35,976 nucleotides of DNA, taken from positions 3,338 to 39,313 of the forward strand of contig DEIA01000053.1 in assembly GCA_002352225.1 (NCBI GenBank), in the 5' to 3' direction. The stretch's first letter is position 1. Each line of letters opens with the position of its first letter. A program made the position numbers and the translations under genes. Positions 24,528-32,745 of this stretch are shown piece by piece. The notes below the pieces were generated by a model. It was not told where the DNA came from and did no database searches. It saw only the letters and a list, made by a program, of their open reading frames with translations. This DNA is from Flammeovirgaceae bacterium UBA2786 (GTDB lineage Bacteria; Bacteroidota; Bacteroidia; Cytophagales; Cyclobacteriaceae).

Positions 24528-25893
24528 ACCGGGTTCGTTCAAACAATAATGCATCGGCCAGTTTTTTGGCTAACCTGCGCCCACCCAAAAAAGTTAAATG
24601 CGTAAAATCTTTCGCTGCCAGTGGTGGTTTCGCTTCTGCAAATGTAACGATACTATTTTCTCCACCCATAGCCTGATACAAATCCCAGTATGCAATTTGG
24701 GTGCGTTGGGCAATATTTCGCTGGGCTTTGCGCATACGGGCAATAGCCGGAAGGGTAGTAATTTTTCCGTTTTGATTTCCTGCTCTATCGCTTATTCCAA
24801 CTAAAACAATAGCCGCACCAGGAAAAACTTTCTTTAACCGGTTTACTACTTTTATCATGCGTGTTTCGTACCAGGTGTAGTCGGTTGAGTCGGTTTCGGT
24901 TACTACGTTTAGTCCGTATTGGAGAAAAATTAATTTGTAATTGAGATAATGATTGAACTGTTTTAAACACGTAGTGTCCAGGCCATACAAACCAATTCCG
25001 GAATTACCCCGCATGGCAAAATTATCTACGTACACACCGGTTTCGTCATCAAAACTTAATCCATAAGCTACTACACTATCAGGCTCAGTAAAAGAGAGTT
25101 TAACAGATGCAGCTGGTGGCGATTTTAAAATAACGCGGCCTATGCTGTCGGAAGGGGGGAGTGATGCGTGAAGAACCAACGTATCGTTTACAACGTATTG
25201 AAACGGAACCTCTGTAGCACTCTTATAAAACAAACTCATTCGATCGAATTTTCTGTTAGCGGGTCTGCGCGGAGGTTTAAATTCAGCTTCATTTTCGGGT
25301 AATGGAATAAATGCATGGCCGGATATCCCTAACGGGGCATGAATACTTTGTTTGCTAACCAATGAATATGTTTCCCAGTTGGAATAGGTATGCAGTATAG
25401 TGGTGCGATATTGTGCAACTTCAGAGGCAATAGGAACAAACCCCACACCCTGGCCTCCGTAAATTCTTTGTAACGTATCACGAAAGTTTCCACACAACAC
25501 ATCCCCTTCAATAAACGAATCACCATAAAAAGCAATGCGAACTTGCCTGCGCTTAACCTGACTTAGGGCGCGAAAGAATTTTTTGAGTGTTGCTTTATCA
25601 GGATTAAAATCCTGTAAGCAATTTCCATCCGGGCATGGATAAAGCTCGGGTACGGGTTTGGGTTTAGCTTTAGTCTGTGGTGTTGAATCTTTTACTGAAT
25701 CTGCTGCAATGCTATCGGTAGGTATAATTTTCGTAATAAGCTGTGGCAGATCAGTTTTTATATCGGCCAGCATATCCACCTTTTTAATATCAACCGGTCC
25801 AATAGTAAAAGCAGGAATAAGCGAACACACCAGCAATGCGGCAATAACCATTAGTAATATCAAGAGCGATTTCTGTAGCTGGTTAGCCTGCAT
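24505..25893 (-). CDS. Membrane-anchored SGNH protein, MBOAT partner (copy 2)
   Basis: A 462-residue protein with an N-terminal signal anchor (SLLILLMVIAALLVCSLIPA), a Pro/Lys/Ser-Thr-rich linker to about residue 85, and a periplasmic SGNH domain. Block I is AFYGDSFIEGDV (Ser126). The insert region ends with MRGNSGIGLYG, block III is LQYGLNVV, and the dyad is KDFTHLTFLGG (Asp429, His432). The insert aligns by eye with that of the next gene (FDRMSLFYKS versus FNKITFFYEK; VAYGLSFDD versus TLYGINLEN), so the two are diverged paralogues. They overlap by 23 bases. Likely part of an envelope O-acylation complex with the MBOAT protein. No other family name is recognised. Confidence 0.8.
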   Translation of the reverse strand: MQANQLQKSLLILLMVIAALLVCSLIPAFTIGPVDIKKVDMLADIKTDLPQLITKIIPTDSIAADSVKDSTPQTKAKPKPVPELYPCPDGNCLQDFNPDKATLKKFFRALSQVKRRQVRIAFYGDSFIEGDVLCGNFRDTLQRIYGGQGVGFVPIASEVAQYRTTILHTYSNWETYSLVSKQSIHAPLGISGHAFIPLPENEAEFKPPRRPANRKFDRMSLFYKSATEVPFQYVVNDTLVLHASLPPSDSIGRVILKSPPAASVKLSFTEPDSVVAYGLSFDDETGVYVDNFAMRGNSGIGLYGLDTTCLKQFNHYLNYKLIFLQYGLNVVTETDSTDYTWYETRMIKVVNRLKKVFPGAAIVLVGISDRAGNQNGKITTLPAIARMRKAQRNIAQRTQIAYWDLYQAMGGENSIVTFAEAKPPLAAKDFTHLTFLGGRRLAKKLADALLFERTRYDKKPDS

Positions 25894-25946
25894 GGGTGCT
25901 TTTGAAATTCAAGTATAAGCAGGTTAGTTGGCAAATGAAAATCCAA

Positions 25947-26714
25947 TCATATGTATCCCGAAATTTTATAAGCTACCATACCAACCCATTCACGCACAAG
26001 GGTAGTCCAGATGGTTATTGACTCTGCCCGGGGCACTAGCAAAACATCGGGTGTAAACCTGCGTTCGTGCGAAAGAAAATCGCAGGTAAAGGTATCACAT
26101 CTCCATCCCACCTTTGTGTAGCAAGCCAGAGATCTGCGCATATGGTAAGCGGATGTAATAAGCAAACAATCGGAAGGTTGATAATCATTCTGCAACATGG
26201 CCTTAACGACTACAGCCGATTCGTGCGTGTTGCGTGTTTGATTTTCGATTAGAATATCATTTTCTGACACACCCATTAATGTAAGCGCATCAGCAATTTC
26301 ATCGGCTTCTTTTCTGGCTCGCTGGCTGATAGAACCACTTCCTCCGCTTATTAAAATTTTTTCGATGATGCCGAGTTTATAAAGTTGCAAAGTGTGTGTA
26401 ACCCGATCGGCTCCACGTTGAAAATACACCCGATCATCTGGCTGCATATTGCCTTTTGTTACTCCGGTAAGCAAAATACCAAGCTTATATTTTTTTTTAA
26501 TCTGATTGAAGGGTGTAGCTGAAGGTTCCCACCACATAGCTACTTCATTGGTAATAAAATCGTTCGATAGAAGCAGAAGCAGGGAAAGACCAGTTACTGC
26601 CAATCGTTTTTTCCACTTTACACTGCGAATAAACCTTGAAACAATCCAAAGCAGGCAAACCAACACTAATGGCATAGCCAGGAAGTTGATGGTTTTAGAA
26701 AAAAAGAAAAACAT
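25947..26714 (-). CDS. YdcF/ElyC/SanA family protein (DUF218)
   Basis: A 255-residue inner-membrane protein. Two N-terminal spans (about 8-28 and 35-52) precede a DUF218 domain with GILLTG, DRVYFQRGADRV, KILISGGSGS, EADEIADALTLMGV, ENQTRNTHESAVV and LLITSAYHMRRS. These glycine, acidic, NT and SAYHMRR blocks are the family signature. The two-span layout is that of E. coli ElyC, linked to lipid-carrier use in peptidoglycan and glycan assembly, rather than one-span SanA. It lies three bases after the ABC exporter gene and 53 bases before the SGNH pair, consistent with a shared envelope-polymer job. The exact reaction is not established for the family. Confidence 0.88.
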   Translation of the reverse strand: MFFFFSKTINFLAMPLVLVCLLWIVSRFIRSVKWKKRLAVTGLSLLLLLSNDFITNEVAMWWEPSATPFNQIKKKYKLGILLTGVTKGNMQPDDRVYFQRGADRVTHTLQLYKLGIIEKILISGGSGSISQRARKEADEIADALTLMGVSENDILIENQTRNTHESAVVVKAMLQNDYQPSDCLLITSAYHMRRSLACYTKVGWRCDTFTCDFLSHERRFTPDVLLVPRAESITIWTTLVREWVGMVAYKISGYI

Positions 26715-26717
26715 GGG

Positions 26718-29700
26718 TTACATCCGTTTTGGAATTGGGTTCGAAATGTTACCTAAGCCATCTACAATCTTACGCAATACTTCAAAATACAGGGTAATGA
26801 TCAGCAAGGTAGTCATGGCCCAGATTACACCCAGGTTAAAGTAGAACGTATCTATGTTTTGGTTGAGGAAGTGTTTGGCTGGCATGTAGAATTGCGCCTT
26901 GAAATCTACCATATGGCTGGGGTCTGGATTTTTGTAGATCGGAAAAATCTTTTGGATAAGGGTTCCATTTTTTTCAATAATACGATTAGACTCTACTGTA
27001 TTTTTCACAAGTTCGGCAATAGACTCGTTCTGGTAGCTATTGCGGGTGGCTTCAAATTCTTTTTCAAGCTCGGATGTGCGTGTCATAGCGTTTATCTTTT
27101 TATCCTTTGCTATATCTGCTTTGTTATAGCGGGATATATAGAATCGTTTTAGCGCATTGAGAAAATTTTGAGTTTCATAGTAGGTCGTACTGTCGAATTT
27201 TTCTGCCGTGAGTTTCTCGAGGCTGTTGAAGTCAGTTTTACCAACAAAATTTAGTTCTTCTTTTATTTCGGCCTGAAGCACCTTAAGATCACTGGATAAT
27301 TTTTTTCTGAGTGTAGAGTCTGTTTTTTTAAAATTCTGAAGGGCAAAATCCAAACGGGTTTCAAGTGCAGGTATAAAATAAATTTTCTTGTAATCGGCAT
27401 CGGCCATGATCTTATCATCTTCGTAGAATTGCTTTTCAAATTCGTTGTCTTTGAATTGTGCTACCATACTGGCCTCAAATGCCCAACGCGAAGCCATTAA
27501 ATCGCCTACCATGGGTACAGTAGAGGTGTTGCCAATACTCGGATTTAGTTTGTCAAATTTAACCACTACACCACTTAATATTAACTGGGGGATAAGTAAA
27601 ATGGGAATGAGTATATAAATAGTAACCGCAGAGTTAAAGGAAGATGAGATATTAAGGCCCACTAAATTGGCAAAGCAAGAAACGGAAAATAATATTCCCC
27701 AATAAATAAAGAACATACCTTTAATTTCGAGCATGGTGTTACCTACCGCCACGAACAAGGCGGTTTGAATGGCGGAGATTAAGAATAAGATTCCTATTTT
27801 AGATAACAGGTAGCTGCTGCGGTTTAGGTGCAGAAATTTCTCGCGTTTCAGAATTTTACGGTCGCGTATTATTTCTTCGGCACTTACGGTAAGCCCCATA
27901 AACAGCGCCACAATTACACTCATAAACAAGTAGGCAGGCATGTTCAGGTTTTTGCTGAATATGTATCCGGTATTGGCCAGATCATCGGTGTTGTAATAGC
28001 GTACTATAAAGGCGAGTATAAAAGCGAGTAACGGTGCCTCTAGCAGGTTAATAACCAGGTATTGCGTGTTACTTAATTTGGAAAGTAAATCGCGACTGCT
28101 AAAAATGTTTATTTGTTGTAACCACGAAGGTATGCGCAGGGTAGAGTGTGGTTCTTCGGGTGAGGGTACAACAGGAACAACTTTAATTCTTTCTTTAAAT
28201 TTCTTATTCCATAACTCGGGCGAAAATTTTCTTTCGTCAGTAAAATTCCCGAACTCGTTAATTACTTTTGTTTCAATGATATTAAAAATCTGTTCAGGAT
28301 TTACGTTGCCACACGTTTTACATTCGCCCTCCTGACTATTAACCAGATTAATATTGCCTTTAAAATAAGTAATGGCATCTACCGGATTGCCATAATAGAT
28401 CTGGTAGCCACCAGTATCCAGTATTACCAGTTTGTCGAACATCTTGAAAATGTCTGACGAAGGTTGATGGATTACAGCAAAAACAAGTTTGCCTTTTAGC
28501 GACAATTCTTTTAACAGATCAATGATATTTTCTGAGTCGCGCGAGGACAACCCGGAAGTAGGTTCATCTACAAATAATACGGCAGGTTCGCGCAATAATT
28601 CCAATCCGATGTTTAGCCGTTTTCGCTGACCGCCACTAATTGTTTTACGTAGAGGCGAACCAACTTTTAAATCTTTTGTTTCGGACAGCCCCAGATCGGA
28701 AAGTGTTTTTAGTACCAGATCGTCAATAGCTGTTTCGGTAAGATGGCTAAAGCAAAGTTTGGCTGCGAAGTATAGGTTTTGATAAACCGTAAGGTCTTCA
28801 ATTAACAAATCGTCTTGCGGTACAAACCCGATTACACCCTCAATACGTTGAGGTTCGTTGTAAATGTCTATACCGTTAATTAATACTTGCCCGGCCGATG
28901 GTTTTTCGGTTCCGTTCAACACGTGTAGTAAGGTTGATTTACCGGCACCACTGGCGCCCATTAGTGCAACCAGGTTGCCCGATTCTTCTTCAATATCCAC
29001 TTCGCGTAAACCCAGTTTACCATTTTTGAATGTGTAAGAAATAGCTTTGGCTTCGAAACTGGTGCGTGTAGTAGTTATCTCCTTTTTAAACAGATTAAGA
29101 ATTTCACCAAAGTAAACAGCATCAGCAGCATCCCACCGTATAGTACTGCCTATGGCTAACACATTAATGTTGCCCGACTTTTGGGGTACACCATTCAGGT
29201 ACACATCGGTATGGCCGATATATTTAAAGAAGAAAGTATCGGTTGAGCGTATGTATAGTATACTGATAAACCCATCCAGCCCTTCGCGCAAAATATGCCG
29301 GCCAGCCCTGGGCATTTCTGGTTTTGAATCAATTACCAGAATATCGTCATGGTTAATCTGATCCCGGTTTTTAGCCACTAAGTAGTGTGTAATCAGACTA
29401 AGGTCTTGTGCCTGAATATATAATGAATCGGAAATGATTTGAGCCAGGCTTTGCTCCCGGGCCGACATCGTACCATCGGCCATAATTACGCTCAACAACT
29501 CAAGCATAATTACCACTTTTTGTTTTTGGGCAACCTCTTTGTTAATTGAGCGGCAAATTTCAAGAATGGTATCTTTTTCCTGCGTAGCCGAAAGCTTGTT
29601 TGAGATTTCTATCGCAAACTCATCAAACAATTGCATGTGGTTGTCAGCCCCTTTCTCGCTAAGATGATCGGAAAGAAAGGCATGAATGAATTCCCGTTCC

Positions 29701-29774
29701 TGTTTAGTGATTTGGTCTTCTTTGGCTAACAAAGCAAACAACCTCATAATAGCATTCAGTACGGGTTCGCTCAT
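26718..29774 (-). CDS. ABCG-type ABC transporter with TerB-like and FHA-like N-terminal domains
   Basis: A 1018-residue fused ATPase-permease. Residues 1-135 are TerB-like (ALLAKEDQITKQEREF; IMADGTMSAREQSL). Residues 145-230 look like a small FHA-type beta domain (FKYIGHTDVYLNGVPQKSG; LAIGSTIRW). The ATPase spans about 243-470: Walker A GASGAGKST 273-281, Q-loop VPQDD 318-322, signature SGGQR 380-384, Walker B VLFVDEP 399-405, switch IHQPS 435-439. A Cys pair ECKTCG is at 484-489. The ABC2/White-type permease has spans near 571-595, 613-632, 655-678, 688-708 and 717-738, then a ~230-residue charged helical insert (745-975) and a last span at 978-998. Substrate unknown. Start ATG at 29774, just beyond a terminator. 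Confidence 0.85.
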   Translation of the reverse strand: MSEPVLNAIMRLFALLAKEDQITKQEREFIHAFLSDHLSEKGADNHMQLFDEFAIEISNKLSATQEKDTILEICRSINKEVAQKQKVVIMLELLSVIMADGTMSAREQSLAQIISDSLYIQAQDLSLITHYLVAKNRDQINHDDILVIDSKPEMPRAGRHILREGLDGFISILYIRSTDTFFFKYIGHTDVYLNGVPQKSGNINVLAIGSTIRWDAADAVYFGEILNLFKKEITTTRTSFEAKAISYTFKNGKLGLREVDIEEESGNLVALMGASGAGKSTLLHVLNGTEKPSAGQVLINGIDIYNEPQRIEGVIGFVPQDDLLIEDLTVYQNLYFAAKLCFSHLTETAIDDLVLKTLSDLGLSETKDLKVGSPLRKTISGGQRKRLNIGLELLREPAVLFVDEPTSGLSSRDSENIIDLLKELSLKGKLVFAVIHQPSSDIFKMFDKLVILDTGGYQIYYGNPVDAITYFKGNINLVNSQEGECKTCGNVNPEQIFNIIETKVINEFGNFTDERKFSPELWNKKFKERIKVVPVVPSPEEPHSTLRIPSWLQQINIFSSRDLLSKLSNTQYLVINLLEAPLLAFILAFIVRYYNTDDLANTGYIFSKNLNMPAYLFMSVIVALFMGLTVSAEEIIRDRKILKREKFLHLNRSSYLLSKIGILFLISAIQTALFVAVGNTMLEIKGMFFIYWGILFSVSCFANLVGLNISSSFNSAVTIYILIPILLIPQLILSGVVVKFDKLNPSIGNTSTVPMVGDLMASRWAFEASMVAQFKDNEFEKQFYEDDKIMADADYKKIYFIPALETRLDFALQNFKKTDSTLRKKLSSDLKVLQAEIKEELNFVGKTDFNSLEKLTAEKFDSTTYYETQNFLNALKRFYISRYNKADIAKDKKINAMTRTSELEKEFEATRNSYQNESIAELVKNTVESNRIIEKNGTLIQKIFPIYKNPDPSHMVDFKAQFYMPAKHFLNQNIDTFYFNLGVIWAMTTLLIITLYFEVLRKIVDGLGNISNPIPKRM

Positions 29775-29824
29775 AGTGCTGTGGGGTTTGGCGCAAGGTT
29801 AAAGATAATAAAAGGCAGATGATT

Positions 29825-29859
29825 GAAATAAAAAAGGACTGGCCCCATGACCAATCCTT
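29825..29859 (-). terminator. Intrinsic terminator after the helical lipoprotein gene
   Basis: On the minus strand the stem AAGGA-T-TGG / CCA-G-TCCTT, with one mismatch and an 8-base loop, is followed by TTTTTTATTT. It lies 23 bases after the lipoprotein stop codon. It should separate that gene from the ABC-ElyC-SGNH-MBOAT run, which therefore needs its own promoter between about 29775 and 29825. A TAACCTTG in that gap is one mismatch from the -7 consensus. Confidence 0.75.
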
Positions 29860-29881
29860 CTTCGTTTACTTATCGAAAAGA

Positions 29882-30769
29882 TTAGTTAACGATTGAGTTT
29901 CGCATTTTTTCTACAATGGTAGTAATATCAATCAGGTTTTTATCAGAAAGAACCAATGCCGAATTGTTGTTCTTAATTTGTTCTTCAATGTTTAATGCTT
30001 TATAGCTGGCCTGAAGGGATTTAAGATCAGTAACCAATGTGGCTACTGGTTCTTCCTGCTCTACAGTAGAAAGCATTGCTGTAAGTTCATCCACCGATTT
30101 TTCCTGCTCCAGAATAACACGCATTAAAGGGGTAAGCACCAGGTTGCGGGAATCATCGGGCAGTAAATCTTTTGGATAGGTTTTAATCAAACCGGTAGAG
30201 ATGTACAGCCCCTCAATAAAGCTACCAGAAAGCAGTAATGCGGCCAGCTTGTTGCGGCTATCGTCTTTCAGGTATTTTTCGCTGCTTTGTACGGCTGTAT
30301 TCAGAATACCGGCTAATGAGTCTTTGTTTGAGATATTGCTTTCAAAGCGTTTTAGCACATCCACATCAAAAGTTCCGATAACACCAATATTGTCAGCTAG
30401 TTTTTTGGCGGCATTCAGGTAGTCGATCGCTTCCTGAGTTTTGTCGTACGAACTTAGGTATCCGATGTCTGCGGCATACACACCCAGATTAAGAGCGGCT
30501 TTATCAGTACGGCTGCTGTATTGATCTACTTTGTTTCGGCTGTTAATAAGACTTTGGTTGTACTCTGCACCGGTTTGCTGAAGCAAATACGGTATTTCGG
30601 TGGGTGAGGGAAGGTTGTAAACAACTTCTTTAATCTGGTCTTTCAGGGATTGTTCGGCCTCGTTGAATTCGTTGGCATTGTTCTCTGTTTTTGAGCCGCC
30701 ACCGCAGCTCCACAGCCCGGCCAAAGCTACAATTGCAACAAAAGGAAGTAAGAGTCGAGTAAATTTCAT
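29882..30769 (-). CDS. Helical lipoprotein of unknown function
   Basis: A 295-residue lipoprotein. I chose the ATG at 30769 because it begins a clean lipoprotein signal (MKFTRLLLPFVAIVALAGLW, then SC at the lipobox) with the lipidated Cys followed by GGGSKTENN; the frame is open further upstream but that part looks non-coding. The mature protein is almost all alpha-helical and charged (EFNEAEQSLKDQIKEVV, LNAAKKLADNIGV, LLSGSFIEGLYISTGL), with no catalytic motif I recognise. Glycine residues after the cysteine, rather than an acidic run, suggest it is not surface-exposed. It diverges from a response regulator gene across 119 bases and ends in its own terminator. Confidence 0.75.
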   Translation of the reverse strand: MKFTRLLLPFVAIVALAGLWSCGGGSKTENNANEFNEAEQSLKDQIKEVVYNLPSPTEIPYLLQQTGAEYNQSLINSRNKVDQYSSRTDKAALNLGVYAADIGYLSSYDKTQEAIDYLNAAKKLADNIGVIGTFDVDVLKRFESNISNKDSLAGILNTAVQSSEKYLKDDSRNKLAALLLSGSFIEGLYISTGLIKTYPKDLLPDDSRNLVLTPLMRVILEQEKSVDELTAMLSTVEQEEPVATLVTDLKSLQASYKALNIEEQIKNNNSALVLSDKNLIDITTIVEKMRNSIVN

Positions 30770-30810
30770 GGGTTTTTGGTTTAGACCTTCAATTTTAGCA
30801 TATTTTTCCA

Positions 30811-30826
30811 AACGGGTAAAACCGTT
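30811..30826. promoter_or_regulatory. Inverted repeat AACGG-N6-CCGTT between divergent genes
   Basis: A perfect 5-base inverted repeat with six-base spacer in the 119-base gap between the lipoprotein and response regulator genes. Size and placement would suit a dimeric regulator binding site for one or both genes, but it is short enough to be chance. Confidence 0.25.
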
Positions 30827-30888
30827 AGTGCAATATTTTGAAGATAAAAATGGATAAACCTGAACATATTCCCGTAAATTCAGTTTAA

Positions 30889-31305
30889 ATGCAGATGATG
30901 GCGGCAAGTTCCATTCAAACGGTATTTCTGGTAGACGATAATGAGGTAGATCTCTTTGTTCAAAGGCGATTTATTGAGATGAAGAAGTATGCCGGAAACA
31001 TTGTAACCTTTACCAGCCCCTCTAAGGCACTGGAAGCCCTTACCGGCAACCCGGCTCATGTTCCGGGTGTCTTGTTTCTAGACCTTAACATGCCCATGAT
31101 CAATGGGTTTGAGTTTCTGGAACAGGTTCGGGAGTTTTCTCAGGACTTATTTAACCGTTTGCGGGTAGTGGTACTCTCCAGTTCTAACAACCAGATGGAC
31201 CGCGAGCGGGCTTTTGGTTTTAGTAATGTAATTCGGTTTATTCCCAAGCCCTTAACCAGCCAGGGGCTGGATGAAATATTTAACAATCTGGAGCGGAGGT
31301 ATTAA
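30889..31305 (+). CDS. Single-domain response regulator (CheY-like receiver)
   Basis: A 138-residue stand-alone receiver domain with no output domain. The acidic pocket is VDDNE (Asp16, Asp17), the phospho-acceptor FLDLNMP (Asp65), the switch Ser/Thr LSSS (97-99), and the conserved Lys PKPL (Lys120), so it should be phosphorylatable. DLNMPMINGFEFL is typical of Bacteroidota CheY-like and Rcp1-type regulators that exchange phosphate with hybrid kinases encoded elsewhere. No histidine kinase lies in the window. ATG at 30889, with alternatives at 30895 and 30898. Its stop codon overlaps that of the convergent DUF5690 gene. Confidence 0.92.
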   Translation: MQMMAASSIQTVFLVDDNEVDLFVQRRFIEMKKYAGNIVTFTSPSKALEALTGNPAHVPGVLFLDLNMPMINGFEFLEQVREFSQDLFNRLRVVVLSSSNNQMDRERAFGFSNVIRFIPKPLTSQGLDEIFNNLERRY

Positions 31306-32606
31306 TGGCCAGTCGGCCCGGTTTTTTTCCAGGTGCGATGCTTGTTGTGGAAGTAAAGCATGGACACGAGAATAAGAATGGTACCGGCAACCGACATGAT
31401 GTAGCCGCCCGAAATAAAGAATTCCAGCCAGCTTAGGTTAGCCTGAAAGAAATTTTTGTACACCAACACCGCTATGCTTCCTACATAACCAAACGAATCG
31501 GCCACATACATAATAAACCCCACTGTACTTACATATTTGAAGGCAGCAATCAGGCGATCGAAAAAAATGCTGTTGAACGGAATATAACCAAGGTACAAAC
31601 CCACCCCAACAAGGGTCATCCATACCAGCGGGCTGATTATTTCAGTTTGAAACAAGAGATTTGCAACACCCACCAAAATCATTCCGGCTGCAATAATTAA
31701 ATGATTAACCATTAAGGCCAGCTTATTATTTTTTATGAGCATCAGGCTACCCATACAAACCAAAACAATTAAAGAAACCGGAATTTCGGTTTTGGTAAAA
31801 ATAGATGGATCGCTACCCATGCCAAGGGCATCCCATATCTCTTTCGAAAAATTATCGCGGAAATCGCGGAAAGCGGTAAGCAAGACATAACACAATGTAA
31901 ATAAAACAATACCAGGCAGAAATGTTTTGGTGAAGGCCCTGCGCTCGGTACCATTCATAGGAAGGCGTTTGGTTCTTAACCGCTCGTCTTCTGCCGAAGG
32001 AGGAGGAATTTTGTCGAGCAGATACAGAAAAACCAATAAGGGTATTGTAAAAATGCAACACACAACAAACGGCATCCAGTATTCTGATGTGCCCCAATCG
32101 CGCATTACATAAGCACCTACCGAGCGGCATAAACCTGATGAGAAAATAAAGCTTACGGCCAGCGAAGCTCCCAATACCTCTGTCATGCGTCTGCCTTCCA
32201 GATACCCGAATACCATACCCCAAACCATACCCAATGGAAATCCATTAACAAAGAGGAAGATAATATTATAAGGGGCAGGTGTAATGGCAAACAACAACCA
32301 GGACAAAGCGGCAATGCTTACCATTAATAAAATACCAAAGCTGCGCGAATGGGCCTTGAGTTCGGATATGGTTTTAATACCTACAAACTTAGCAGCTCCA
32401 TAACCCAACACCTGCGAAATAACCAACCACGATTTGTAGTCAAGACCTGCGAAAGTAATACCACTATAGGTAGCAGCCGGAAATGCTTTGCGGAAAGCAA
32501 ACACACAGGTATATAAGGCAAATGCAGTGAATGAAGTGTATAGCGTAAACCAAACCGGATGCAGATTAGTTAGCCAATGTGTGAGTTTGTTATACTTTGG
32601 GGTCAA
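31302..32606 (-). CDS. DUF5690 family membrane protein (MFS-like)
   Basis: A 434-residue polytopic membrane protein with about twelve hydrophobic spans, matching the Bacteroidota DUF5690 family. Recognisable stretches are YTCVFAFRKAFPAATY near the N-terminus, SWLVISQVLGYGAAKFVGIK, GFPLGMVWGMVFGYLEGRR and YIPFNSIFFDRLIAAFK. The topology and the glycine-rich loop after the second span resemble major-facilitator transporters, so a secondary transporter role is plausible, but no substrate is known. The only usable start is TTG at 32606; the next in-frame upstream codons lead to a stop within 30 bases and no early ATG exists. Convergent with the response regulator, sharing TTAA. Confidence 0.85.
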   Translation of the reverse strand: MTPKYNKLTHWLTNLHPVWFTLYTSFTAFALYTCVFAFRKAFPAATYSGITFAGLDYKSWLVISQVLGYGAAKFVGIKTISELKAHSRSFGILLMVSIAALSWLLFAITPAPYNIIFLFVNGFPLGMVWGMVFGYLEGRRMTEVLGASLAVSFIFSSGLCRSVGAYVMRDWGTSEYWMPFVVCCIFTIPLLVFLYLLDKIPPPSAEDERLRTKRLPMNGTERRAFTKTFLPGIVLFTLCYVLLTAFRDFRDNFSKEIWDALGMGSDPSIFTKTEIPVSLIVLVCMGSLMLIKNNKLALMVNHLIIAAGMILVGVANLLFQTEIISPLVWMTLVGVGLYLGYIPFNSIFFDRLIAAFKYVSTVGFIMYVADSFGYVGSIAVLVYKNFFQANLSWLEFFISGGYIMSVAGTILILVSMLYFHNKHRTWKKTGPTGH

Positions 32607-32745
32607 GTGTTTTACCTGTTTTGGATAAAATTAACTTCTTTATGTTGTGTTGCAAAAAAAGTAACAAGATGGTAATGGAAGCGCATTAATTATATTGCCA
32701 TTCAGTATCATCAGGTTTATTAACTTGGCCAAAACTTTGTGCAAT

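Noticed and set aside
24528..24554. Upstream ATG of SGNH copy 1 at 24554
   Set aside because: It would add nine residues in front of a complete signal peptide that starts at 24527.
30770..30907. Upstream extension of the helical lipoprotein
   Set aside because: The frame is open but the ATG at 30769 begins a textbook lipoprotein signal; the extension would bury it and overlap the response regulator start.
32695..32745. Upstream TTG start of the alkaline-phosphatase-like gene
   Set aside because: The ATG at 32746 begins a clean signal peptide; the upstream residues are not part of one.
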